A stretch of 7,226 nucleotides of DNA. Origin: Bacteroidia bacterium. GTDB taxonomy: Bacteria; Bacteroidota; Bacteroidia; Flavobacteriales; Flavobacteriaceae. The stretch is from assembly GCA_030429325.1 (NCBI GenBank), contig JAUICT010000095.1, positions 1 through 7,226 of the forward strand, given 5' to 3'. The translations under genes and the position numbers were made by a program. Below the pieces are notes generated by a model, which was not told the DNA's origin, did no database searches, and saw only the letters and a list, made by a program, of their open reading frames with translations. Below are positions 1-5,938 of the stretch, one piece after another; the first letter of the stretch is position 1, and each line of letters starts with the position of its first letter.

Positions 1-141
1 TGAAATTGAGCATCTGCTTATTTGTGAGCTTAGGTCATATCATTCATGTTTGGGAAACTTAAGGAGCAAATCAGAAATGTCATTTGCAATCTCTAATCCT
101 AGTAACCATATTTTCATCCTTTTATAATTGTGTCTTTTCAT
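1..141 (-). pseudogene. Four-helix-bundle (S23/23S rRNA IVP-type) protein, broken by in-frame stop, 3' end off window
   Basis: Read on the minus strand from ATG at 141-139, one frame gives MKRHNYKRMKIWLLGLEIAN followed by DISDLLLKFPKHE, then TGA at 42-40, then in the same frame YDLSSQISRCSIS up to the window edge. The stretch FPK-[ED]-E-x-Y-x-L-x-S-Q-I-x-R-x-x-x-S is the hallmark of the small (about 115-130 residue) four-helix-bundle family named after proteins encoded in 23S rRNA intervening sequences (PF05635). The match resumes in frame directly after the TGA, so this is a single-codon lesion (for example CGA to TGA), not a chance ORF. A second possible start is Met9 (ATG 117-115). It begins 37 bp after the thiolase stop on the same strand, preceded by an A/G-rich stretch sharing a 12-mer with the repeat at 1391-1441. 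The molecular role of stand-alone members is unknown. The gene continues to the left, so other lesions cannot be judged. A base-calling error at the TGA is the main alternative. Confidence 0.8.
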
Positions 142-146
142 TAGGA

Positions 147-158
147 CGTCTTTTCTCT
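147..158 (-). repeat. 12-bp motif shared with the 1391-1441 repeat
   Basis: The minus-strand sequence AGAGAAAAGACG here is identical to plus-strand bases 1400-1411 inside the inverted-repeat element between fadN and fadA. It lies in the short leader between the fadA stop and the start of the four-helix-bundle pseudogene. The surrounding bases (minus strand, about 178-147) are also rich in CAAGAA and GAGA words, as in the other element. This is a visible exact match; calling it part of one repeat family is inference. Confidence 0.4.
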
Positions 159-178
159 CAGATCTCTTTTCTTGCTTC

Positions 179-1369
179 TTAAGATAGAAATTCATAAATC
201 CCCGCAGCCCCTTGTCCAGTACCTACACACATCGTAACCATACCGTATTTGCCTTTCATATTGCGTTTCCGCATTTCATCAAAGAGTTGCACGGAAAGTT
301 TTGCTCCTGTACATCCCAGTGGATGCCCGAGTGCAATGGCTCCACCATTTACATTTACTATTTCTTCATTTAAACCTAATTCTCGAATTACAGCCAATGA
401 TTGTGAGGCAAAGGCTTCGTTTAATTCGATAAGGTCTACCTGGTCTTGTTTTAAACCTGCTTGTTTTAATGCTTTTGGAATGGCCTTTACCGGGCCAATT
501 CCCATAATTCTGGGCTCAACCCCCGCAGCGGCATAGTTCACCAATCGGGCAATGGGTTCCAGATTCAATTCTTTGACCATTTCCTCGCTCATCACCATGA
601 CAAAGGCCGCGCCGTCGCTCATTTGGGAAGAGTTTCCTGCGGTAACACTTCCGCCTGCAGCGAAAACGGGTCTTAACTTATTCAGGGTAGGGATATTGGT
701 GCCTTTTCGAGGACCTTCATCTTTGTTCACGGTGTAACTGGTAGTTTCTTTTTTACCCGCTCCATTGATAAAAGTATGTTCCACTTCAATCGGTACAATC
801 TGGTCTTGGAACCGATTTTCTTCTTGGGCTTTAAGAGCCTTCATGTGCGAATTATAGGCAAATACATCCTGATCTTCCCGGGACACCTTGAATTGTTGGG
901 CAACGGCCTCAGCGGTCAATCCCATGCCCCAATAATAGTCTTCATGCCCTTCTTTGGCGGTGGCATAATCCGGGGTGGGTTTGTAGCCTCCCATGGGGAT
1001 ATAGCTCATGCTTTCGGCGCCTCCCGCAATGATGCAATCCGCCATTCCCGATTGGATTTTTGCGGTGGCAATGCCAATGGTTTCAAGTCCAGAGGCACAG
1101 TATCTATTGACGGTCACCCCTGGAACATCTTCAATGTCCAATCCCATTAAAGAGATGAGTCGGGCCATATTTAATCCTTGTTCTGCTTCTGGCATGGCGT
1201 TGCCCACAATGACATCGTCTATACGCTTTTTGTCCAACTGTGGCAATTCCTTCATCATGTGTTCGATGGTCTCTGCGGCCAGTTCATCGGGTCTTTTAAA
1301 ACGGAACAGTCCCCGTGGTGCTTTGCCCACTGCGGTCCGATATGCTTTTACGATATATGCTGTTTTCAT
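179..1369 (-). CDS. fadA: Acetyl-CoA C-acyltransferase (3-ketoacyl-CoA thiolase)
   Basis: Degradative thiolase of 396 residues, the usual length for the family. It performs the last step of beta-oxidation in the cytoplasm: CoA-dependent cleavage of 3-ketoacyl-CoA to acetyl-CoA and an acyl-CoA two carbons shorter. Visible active-site elements are the nucleophile Cys91 in NRYCASGLE, the NEAFA motif at 317-321, His349 in GGAIALGHP, and the second catalytic Cys381 in CVGTGQG. The N-terminal thiolase domain spans about 3-265 and the C-terminal domain about 272-395. I chose ATG at 1369 (MKTAYIVKAYRT, matching where the family starts); the frame stays open upstream only to a TTG at 1393, which would add eight lysine- and asparagine-rich residues. 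It is the third gene of the operon, 75 bp after fadN, the same pairing as in Bacillus fadN-fadA. FadA normally forms a complex with the multifunctional hydratase/dehydrogenase. No frameshift or missing key residue is seen. Confidence 0.95.
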   Translation of the reverse strand: MKTAYIVKAYRTAVGKAPRGLFRFKRPDELAAETIEHMMKELPQLDKKRIDDVIVGNAMPEAEQGLNMARLISLMGLDIEDVPGVTVNRYCASGLETIGIATAKIQSGMADCIIAGGAESMSYIPMGGYKPTPDYATAKEGHEDYYWGMGLTAEAVAQQFKVSREDQDVFAYNSHMKALKAQEENRFQDQIVPIEVEHTFINGAGKKETTSYTVNKDEGPRKGTNIPTLNKLRPVFAAGGSVTAGNSSQMSDGAAFVMVMSEEMVKELNLEPIARLVNYAAAGVEPRIMGIGPVKAIPKALKQAGLKQDQVDLIELNEAFASQSLAVIRELGLNEEIVNVNGGAIALGHPLGCTGAKLSVQLFDEMRKRNMKGKYGMVTMCVGTGQGAAGIYEFLS

Positions 1370-1393
1370 TTTTTTTAGATTTTTTAGATTCAA
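1370..1393 (-). promoter_or_regulatory. A-rich, Shine-Dalgarno-less translation leader of fadA
   Basis: Directly upstream of the fadA ATG the minus strand carries two tandem copies of the word TCTAAAAAA, the second running into a longer A tract that reaches the start codon. No GGAGG-like site is present. Bacteroidota mRNAs commonly lack Shine-Dalgarno sites and favour A-rich leaders, which supports ATG 1369 over the upstream TTG at 1393. The leader role is inferred. Confidence 0.4.
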
Positions 1394-1441
1394 GAACCAA
1401 GAGAAAAGACGGCTGTCTTGGTTCCAATGTCTTGATTCTTG
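1391..1441 (-). repeat. Inverted-repeat element between fadN and fadA (intergenic REP-like hairpin)
   Basis: The plus-strand ends are CAAGAACCAAGA (1391-1402) and TCTTGATTCTTG (1430-1441). They pair at 11 of 12 positions as DNA; in the minus-strand transcript the remaining position is a U-G wobble, giving a 12-pair stem. Inside it, AAGAC (1406-1410), GGCT, GTCTT (1415-1419) forms a second small hairpin. A competing perfect 9-bp pairing exists between GAACCAAGA (1394-1402) and TCTTGGTTC (1416-1424). The element fills nearly all of the gap and is transcribed with the operon. There is no U tract, so it is not a normal intrinsic terminator; it could stabilise or process the mRNA between the two cistrons. 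The CAAGAAYCAAGA word resembles intergenic repeats I associate with Flavobacteriaceae genomes, from memory only. Confidence 0.65.
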
Positions 1442-1444
1442 TTC

Positions 1445-3850
1445 CTAATTTCTCAGAGGCTTACCAGTTTTTAACATGTGCTGTATACGCTCCAAGGTCT
1501 TCCGTTCCGTACATAGTGAAAGGAAGGCTTCGCGTTCCAAATCCAATAGGTACTGCTCGGTGACATAGCTGGCTTCGGAGAGATCTCCACCGGCCATGAC
1601 ATAGGCCAGTTTATCGGCTATTTTCTTGTCGTGCTCCGAAATGTAATGTCCGGCTTCCATGGAATCCGTGCCCACCAAGAACATACCCAACGCTTGTTTT
1701 CCAAGCACTTTTACATCTTTGCGTTTAACGGGTTTGGTATAGCCTGCTTCTGCCATTATTTTGGCATGGGCCTTGGCCGTGGCAATTTGTCGGTCTTTGT
1801 TTACCACCACTACGTCCTTTCCTTTTTGTAGAATGCCCAAATCGTAGGCTTCATAAGCCGAAGTGGATACTTTGGCCATTCCTATGGTCAGGAAGTATTC
1901 CTGTAGCACGTTCAATTCCACATCATTTTTCCTAAAGGTATCCGAAGCACGAAGTGCCATTTCCTTGGAACCGCCTCCACCGGGGATGACCCCAACGCCA
2001 AATTCCACTAAACCGATATAGGTCTCTGCGGCTGCCACTACTTTATCGGCATGCATGGATAACTCGCATCCACCACCCAAACACATGCCATGCGGCGCTG
2101 AGATGGTGGGAATGGAGGAATATCGCATCCGCATCATGGTATCCTGAAAGTATTTGATGGCCATATTGAGCTCATCATACTCTTGTTCCACGGCCATCAT
2201 AAAAATCATACCGATGTTGGCCCCAACGGAGAAATTGGCGGCTTGGTTACCCACTACCAATCCTTGAAAGTCTTTTTCGGCCAAGTCCACAGCTTTGTTC
2301 AGTCCCGCCAAAACATCACCGCCAATGGTGTTCATTTTGGATTGGAACTCGCAGTTGAGAATACCATCGCCCAAATCCTCGATGACCACACCACTGTTCT
2401 TGAACACTTCGTTGGATTTTCGGATGTTGTCCAAAATGATGAAGGCATCCTGACCAGGGACTTTTTCCATGGTCTTTTTTGGAATGTCGTAGAAATAGGT
2501 GGCCCCATCTTTTACGGTATAGAACGAATCGATGCCTGCCGCTTTCATTTCAGTAACCCAAGAGGCGGCTTCCAGACCTTCGGCCTTGATGAATTCCAGA
2601 CCTTTGTCCAATCCCACGGCATCCCAAATCTGGAATGGACCGTGTTCCCAGCCAAATCCAGCCTTCATGGCATCATCAATCTTATAGAGTTCGTCCGTAA
2701 TCTCTGGAATGCGATGGGTCACATAGGCAAATAGGGCACCAAAGCTTTTTCGGTAGAATTCCCCTGCCTTGTCCTTACCATCGACCAATACTGGAAAACG
2801 CTCAATGACTTTGTCAATGGTCTTGGTGAGCTCCAAAGTGGCGAATTTTGCACTTTTTTTGGAACGGTAGTCCATGGTATCCAAATCCAAAGTTAGGATT
2901 TCGCTCTTACCATCGTCACCTTTTACTTTTTTATAGAAGCCTTGCCCGGACTTGCTTCCCAACCATTTGTTTTCCATCATGGTATTGATGAAATCTGGAA
3001 GTTTGAAGAGCTCATGGCGTTCATCATCCTTGCAATTTTCATAAATGCCGTTGGCTACATGCACCAAGGTGTCCAGCCCTACCACATCCACGGTTCTGAA
3101 AGTGGCGGATTTGGGTCTGCCGATAACGGGGCCGGTGAGTTTATCGACTTCTTCGACGGTCATACCCAATTCCTTTACGGCATGAAAAAGGCTTTGTATG
3201 CTGAAAATCCCTATCCGGTTCCCGATAAAAGCAGGTGTGTCCTTGGCCACCACGGAGGTTTTTCCCAAGTACTGTTCGCCATACCCATTCAAGAAATCCA
3301 AGACTTCTTGGGAGGTCTTTGGCCCAGGAATGATTTCAAAGAGTTTTAAATATCTGGCAGGATTAAAGAAATGGGTGCCACAGAAATGTTTTTGGAAATC
3401 ATCACTGCGTCCCTCACTCATAAACTTGATGGGGATACCAGAGGTGTTTGAGGTGATCAAAGTGCCCTCTTTTCTATGTTTATCCAGATTTTCGAACACC
3501 TGTTTTTTAATGTCCAGCCGTTCCACGACCACTTCAATGATCCAATCCACTTGCGCCACCTTCGCAATATCGTCTTCCAAATTCCCTGTTGTGATCCTAT
3601 CGGCAAATTTTTGGTGATAAATAGGGGAGGGCTTGGATTTTAAGGCTGAAGTAAGGGAATCGTTCACCAAGCGGTTTCTAACCACTTTGTCTTCTAGCGT
3701 TAAGCCTTTGGCCTTTTCTTTTTCGTTGAGTTCCCGTGGAACAATATCCAGTAACAAAACTTCGACCCCAATATTGGCAAAATGGCAAGCAATGCCACTA
3801 CCCATGATACCGGAACCGATGACGGCAACTTTGTTGATATGCCTTTTCAT
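1445..3850 (-). CDS. fadN: Bifunctional 3-hydroxyacyl-CoA dehydrogenase / enoyl-CoA hydratase, FadN type
   Basis: Cytoplasmic 801-residue beta-oxidation enzyme that hydrates trans-2-enoyl-CoA and oxidises L-3-hydroxyacyl-CoA with NAD+. The dehydrogenase comes first: Rossmann motif G12-S-G14-I-M-G17, NAD-ribose-binding Asp35, NTSG at 135-138, the catalytic pair His160 (HFFNP) and Glu172 (LFEIIPG), and Asn211. C-terminal dehydrogenase-type helical segments follow at about 205-310 and 360-420 (WEHGPFQIWDAVGL at 401-414). A crotonase domain occupies about 485-690, with both catalytic glutamates, Glu596 in GGGCE and Glu616 in IGLVE, 20 residues apart as in E. coli FadB (119 and 139). This order, dehydrogenase then hydratase, is that of Bacillus subtilis FadN (789 residues) and the reverse of FadB/FadJ. 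ATG at 3850 lies 15 bp after the MarR stop with an A-rich, Shine-Dalgarno-less leader; the stop is TAG. Isomerase or epimerase activities cannot be inferred. Confidence 0.94.
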   Translation of the reverse strand: MKRHINKVAVIGSGIMGSGIACHFANIGVEVLLLDIVPRELNEKEKAKGLTLEDKVVRNRLVNDSLTSALKSKPSPIYHQKFADRITTGNLEDDIAKVAQVDWIIEVVVERLDIKKQVFENLDKHRKEGTLITSNTSGIPIKFMSEGRSDDFQKHFCGTHFFNPARYLKLFEIIPGPKTSQEVLDFLNGYGEQYLGKTSVVAKDTPAFIGNRIGIFSIQSLFHAVKELGMTVEEVDKLTGPVIGRPKSATFRTVDVVGLDTLVHVANGIYENCKDDERHELFKLPDFINTMMENKWLGSKSGQGFYKKVKGDDGKSEILTLDLDTMDYRSKKSAKFATLELTKTIDKVIERFPVLVDGKDKAGEFYRKSFGALFAYVTHRIPEITDELYKIDDAMKAGFGWEHGPFQIWDAVGLDKGLEFIKAEGLEAASWVTEMKAAGIDSFYTVKDGATYFYDIPKKTMEKVPGQDAFIILDNIRKSNEVFKNSGVVIEDLGDGILNCEFQSKMNTIGGDVLAGLNKAVDLAEKDFQGLVVGNQAANFSVGANIGMIFMMAVEQEYDELNMAIKYFQDTMMRMRYSSIPTISAPHGMCLGGGCELSMHADKVVAAAETYIGLVEFGVGVIPGGGGSKEMALRASDTFRKNDVELNVLQEYFLTIGMAKVSTSAYEAYDLGILQKGKDVVVVNKDRQIATAKAHAKIMAEAGYTKPVKRKDVKVLGKQALGMFLVGTDSMEAGHYISEHDKKIADKLAYVMAGGDLSEASYVTEQYLLDLEREAFLSLCTERKTLERIQHMLKTGKPLRN

Positions 3851-3865
3851 TTATGAATGTTTGTT

Positions 3866-4312
3866 TTAATTAGTTGTTTTTATGTATACTTTTTTATCCG
3901 AAATAAGTTTGTTGATGACCTCCACTACTTTAAAGAAACTTTGTAAATCTTCTTCTTCTATGTGTTCTTTCACAACATGGTTGAACCGAAGTACCACACT
4001 TTTTGATTCTTCCCGTTTCTCCAAGCCAAGTGCCGTTAGGTGTATCAATACCCCTCTACCGTCGTTTGGGTTGGGTTTACGTTGAATGTAACCTCTTCCC
4101 TCTATATTCTTTAAAATTCTAGATAAGCTTGTGGCCTCCATGCCCATTTTTGGACCCAAGGCTGTACTTGGCGTCCCTTTTTTTGGGTCAATGCTCAAGA
4201 GTGTAAAACCAATTGCCATGGTAAGCCCATAGTTTTTGGCCTCCTCATTGTACATTTTACTGACCGCCTGCCATGTGGCCCGCAATGCATAATCAATGGT
4301 CAAATCCTTCAT
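3866..4312 (-). CDS. MarR-family transcriptional regulator of the fad operon
   Basis: A 148-residue DNA-binding protein, typical MarR length (about 140-150). The N-terminal helix (about 6-28) would form the dimer interface with the C-terminal helices (about 98-142). The winged helix-turn-helix covers about 33-97: recognition-helix region ATSLSRILKNIEGRGYI (60-76), then the wing RKPNPNDGRGVLIHLTALG (78-96) with the family's D84-x-R86 pair and the LT..G close. It is the first gene of the operon, with fadN 15 bp downstream, and a perfect 28-bp palindrome with promoter-like boxes lies 30 bp upstream of its ATG. Together these suggest autoregulated, substrate-responsive control of beta-oxidation, probably repression relieved by a fatty acid or acyl-CoA; the ligand is inference. 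ATG at 4312 fits the family start, and no Shine-Dalgarno site sits at normal spacing (a GAGGAAA lies too far upstream). Confidence 0.92.
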   Translation of the reverse strand: MKDLTIDYALRATWQAVSKMYNEEAKNYGLTMAIGFTLLSIDPKKGTPSTALGPKMGMEATSLSRILKNIEGRGYIQRKPNPNDGRGVLIHLTALGLEKREESKSVVLRFNHVVKEHIEEEDLQSFFKVVEVINKLISDKKVYIKTTN

Positions 4313-4330
4313 AGCCTAGTTTGGTTTCCT

Positions 4331-4348
4331 CAAATATAAACAAATTTA
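4331..4348 (-). promoter_or_regulatory. Promoter of the marR-fadN-fadA operon (two candidate -7 boxes)
   Basis: On the minus strand two exact matches to the Bacteroidota -7 consensus TAnnTTTG occur: TAAATTTG (4348-4341) and TATATTTG (4338-4331). Either would start transcription roughly 10-25 bases before the regulator's ATG at 4312. I see no clean TTG/TTTG -33 box about 19 bp upstream; that interval is occupied by the palindrome. The upstream box shares bases with the palindrome, so a bound repressor would occlude it. The remaining 235 bases up to the lipoprotein start hold one short repeat (4437-4463) and AT-rich sequence with no convincing promoter for the plus-strand gene. Confidence 0.6.
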
Positions 4349-4369
4349 TTATGCATGCATAATAAATTT
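4342..4369. promoter_or_regulatory. Perfect 28-bp palindrome, probable MarR operator
   Basis: The left half AAATTTATTATGCA (4342-4355) is mirrored exactly by the right half TGCATAATAAATTT (4356-4369); the next flanking pair (4341 C, 4370 A) breaks the symmetry. MarR dimers bind palindromes next to or within their own promoters, and this one lies 30 bp upstream of the regulator's ATG and overlaps a TAAATTTG -7 box. It is longer than the typical MarR site (about 16-22 bp), so the contacted core may be the central part around TTATGCATGCATAA. Strand-symmetric; it could also influence the plus-strand gene at 4605, though 235 bp away. Confidence 0.75.
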
Positions 4370-4436
4370 AAGTTAACTCAGAAACAATTTTGAAATCCCA
4401 AAAACCAGATCTAAAATCCGATATCTAACCTCCGTA

Positions 4437-4463
4437 GATTTCTCGACTGCGCTCGAATTGACA
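4437..4463 (+). repeat. Short intergenic repeat, copy 1 (GATTTCTC...GAATTGACA)
   Basis: Reads GATTTCTCGACTGCGC then TCGAATTGACA. It shares its ordered words (ATTTCTC, CNCTCG or equivalent, TCGAATTGACA/TCGAAATGACA) with two other copies at 5866-5895 and 5939-5967, all on the same strand. The core CGACTGCGCTCG is partly self-complementary (CGA...TCG). It lies upstream of the lipoprotein gene. This repeat type resembles one I recall as frequent in Flavobacteriaceae intergenic DNA, from memory only. Confidence 0.6.
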
Positions 4464-4604
4464 TTACCTATTTAAAATTGTTCATTGAAAATTGGTGATT
4501 GGCATTCATCTGTCAATCCAAACCGGGCATCCATCAGATCGTAGGTTGGATAATAACTGTAATAAACGATATTGAGAGAATACCTATTCGCTAAAACAAT
4601 AACT

Positions 4605-5807
4605 ATGAAAATCAAAAATTTATTTTGCGTAATTATTTCGCTGGTATTACTATGGTCCTGTGGTAAGGACGATGGCACAGCCCCAACTCCCGAAAAAAAC
4701 AATGCTCCAAAGATTGAGGCGCAAAGCTTTACGGTTGCTGAAGATATTTCGGATGCTGTAACTATCGGAACTGTAAAGGCTGAGGATGCGGACAAGGATG
4801 AGTTGACTTTTAGCATTGAAGAGACTGATTTATTCGAGATAGATGATGTTGGGAGACTTAGTTTAATAGATGGTAAAAAATTGGATTATGAGGTGACCAA
4901 AGAGCATTCGATAAAAGTATTGGTATCAGATGGGAAAGCGGAAAGCGAGGCCATTATCACTATCTCCGTAACCAACATAAAGGATAGTTTGTCCGAAGAC
5001 TCTAATTCTTTTATAACCAAATGGGACGTGCCATATAATAATTTTAAGTTGATCCTCGGCACCAATGAAGATTATGAATATGATTATATCATTGATTGGG
5101 GAGATGGTTCGCCAGAGGAAGAAATAACTTCACAAGACCCTACCCATATTTATGAAAAAGCAGGTATTTATTTGATATCCATCCAAGGGGAGTTTCCAGC
5201 AATCCAAATGGGTGATTTGTATGATTTTCCTAGGCAGAGTGCACTTATTGGTATTGAACAGTGGGGCGATATTGTTTGGCGTAGCTTTTATGAAGCATTT
5301 AGTTATTGCAATTATTTAGTGGAATACAATGCTACCCATGCACCCAATTTGGAGAATGTGGAAGTTATGAATTTTGCCTTTCGTGGTGCTACTCGTTTTA
5401 ATGCGGACCTCAGCGATTGGGACGTAAGCAAAGTCAAAAGAATGGGTGCTATGTTTAATAGCGCATTTGATTTCAATGGGGATATTAGTAATTGGGATGT
5501 AAGCAATGTCATCAATATGGCTTATATGTTCAATTATGCAGAAGAATTTAATCAAGATTTGGGTTCTTGGAATATTCAAAGCGTTGAGACTATGACAGGG
5601 ATGTTTGGATCTACAGCAATGTCTAACGAAAATTACGGAGCAACCTTAATGGGCTGGGCCAACTTGGAAAATACCCCTATGGGATTAACTCTGGGAGCAA
5701 ATAATGTTGAATACTGTCTTGAAAGTGAAGCTGCAACAGCACGTGAAACTTTAATCAATGATTATGGTTGGATTTTTGATGGTGATATAGGTGTCGATTG
5801 TAATTAA
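4605..5807 (+). CDS. Surface lipoprotein with cadherin-like, PKD-like and BspA/DUF285 repeat domains
   Basis: A 400-residue protein of unknown function, probably displayed on the cell surface for adhesion or binding. Residues 1-18 form a lipoprotein signal peptide ending in LLWSC; Cys19 would be lipidated, and the following G-K-D-D fits the Bacteroidota lipoprotein export signal (X-K-[DE]-[DE]), which points to the outer face. A cadherin-like domain spans about 33-127, with Ca-binding-type EDADKDELTF (60-69), G-x-L...LDYE (83-96), VLVSDG (105-110) and VTNIKD (122-127). A PKD-like segment covers about 137-197, with DWGDG at 164-168. Three exact 25-residue BspA/DUF285 repeats follow (265-339), preceded by a degenerate half repeat (251-264). 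The C-terminal cap (345-400, ending in YGWIFDGD...DC) is seen in other flavobacterial DUF285 proteins. There is no type IX secretion domain, consistent with lipid anchoring. I chose ATG 4605 because it starts the signal peptide; the upstream start is a TTG at 4572. The gene is transcribed alone, convergent with the synthetase, and looks more AT-rich than the fad genes. Confidence 0.9.
   Translation: MKIKNLFCVIISLVLLWSCGKDDGTAPTPEKNNAPKIEAQSFTVAEDISDAVTIGTVKAEDADKDELTFSIEETDLFEIDDVGRLSLIDGKKLDYEVTKEHSIKVLVSDGKAESEAIITISVTNIKDSLSEDSNSFITKWDVPYNNFKLILGTNEDYEYDYIIDWGDGSPEEEITSQDPTHIYEKAGIYLISIQGEFPAIQMGDLYDFPRQSALIGIEQWGDIVWRSFYEAFSYCNYLVEYNATHAPNLENVEVMNFAFRGATRFNADLSDWDVSKVKRMGAMFNSAFDFNGDISNWDVSNVINMAYMFNYAEEFNQDLGSWNIQSVETMTGMFGSTAMSNENYGATLMGWANLENTPMGLTLGANNVEYCLESEAATARETLINDYGWIFDGDIGVDCN
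5397..5621 (+). repeat. Three 75-bp coding repeats (25-residue BspA/DUF285 units)
   Basis: Units at 5397-5471, 5472-5546 and 5547-5621 encode F-N-x-D-[LI]-[SG]-x-W-[DN]-[VI]-x-x-V-x-x-M-x-x-M-F plus five variable residues. Aligned positions recur at exactly 25 residues: Trp272/297/322, Val277/302/327, Met280/305/330, Phe284/309/334. A degenerate half unit precedes them (Val252, Met255, Phe259). The period is strict with no indels, but the DNA of the units has diverged, so this is an old protein repeat rather than a recent tandem expansion. Confidence 0.88.
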
Positions 5808-5827
5808 TAAAACACTACACTTTGATG

Positions 5828-5858
5828 AAAAACCAACGGAAATCCGTTGGTTTTTTTT
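5828..5858 (+). terminator. Intrinsic terminator of the lipoprotein gene, probably bidirectional
   Basis: Stem AAAAACCAACGG (5828-5839), loop AAAT (5840-5843), complementary CCGTTGGTTTTT (5844-5855), with the T run continuing to 5858. It starts 20 bp after the lipoprotein stop. Read on the minus strand the same hairpin is followed by five Ts (5832-5828), so it could also stop transcripts of the convergent acyl-CoA synthetase, whose stop codon is at 6003-6001. Confidence 0.9.
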
Positions 5859-5865
5859 ATGTTTT

Positions 5866-5895
5866 GAGAAATTCTTCACTCCGTTCAGAATGACA
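5866..5895 (+). repeat. Short intergenic repeat, copy 2
   Basis: Reads GAGAAATTCTTCACTCC then GTTCAGAATGACA. It aligns with copies at 4437-4463 and 5939-5967 in the same orientation, sharing the GA-AAATTCTTC / GATTTCTC start and the AATGACA end. It lies directly downstream of the terminator, in the gap between the convergent genes. Confidence 0.55.
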
Positions 5896-5938
5896 GTCAT
5901 TTTTGGAACATTGTTAATTGAACATATTGAATGTAAAT

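Noticed and set aside
40..42. Possible recoding of the in-frame TGA (selenocysteine or stop read-through) in the four-helix-bundle gene
   Set aside because: The residue at this place is not a catalytic Cys-like position in the family, no downstream stem-loop is visible in the few bases available, and TGA is used as an ordinary stop by the synthetase at 6003-6001.
1..141. Diversity-generating retroelement accessory protein (Avd is also a four-helix bundle)
   Set aside because: No reverse transcriptase, template repeat or variable repeat is present in the window, and the sequence fits the stand-alone S23-type family better.
1370..1393. Eight-residue N-terminal extension of FadA from TTG at 1393
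   Set aside because: The extension (MNLKNLKK) is encoded by a tandem A-rich repeat, and the family's conserved start aligns with the ATG at 1369.
1391..1441. Intrinsic terminator between fadN and fadA
   Set aside because: The stem is A/U-rich at its base and is not followed by a U tract in the direction of transcription; fadA follows closely on the same strand.
2183..2734. A 183-codon open frame on the plus strand, opposite fadN
   Set aside because: It lies wholly antisense to a well-conserved enzyme with intact catalytic motifs, and its translation shows no recognisable domain. Long antisense frames are expected opposite such genes.
4572..4604. Eleven-residue N-terminal extension of the lipoprotein from TTG at 4572
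   Set aside because: It would place charged and polar residues ahead of a complete signal peptide; ATG 4605 gives a normal lysine-containing n-region, hydrophobic core and lipobox.
4466..4604. Promoter for the lipoprotein gene (for example TAAAATTG at 4473-4480)
   Set aside because: It deviates from TAnnTTTG and has no -33 box at proper spacing; no other candidate was better, so no promoter was called.
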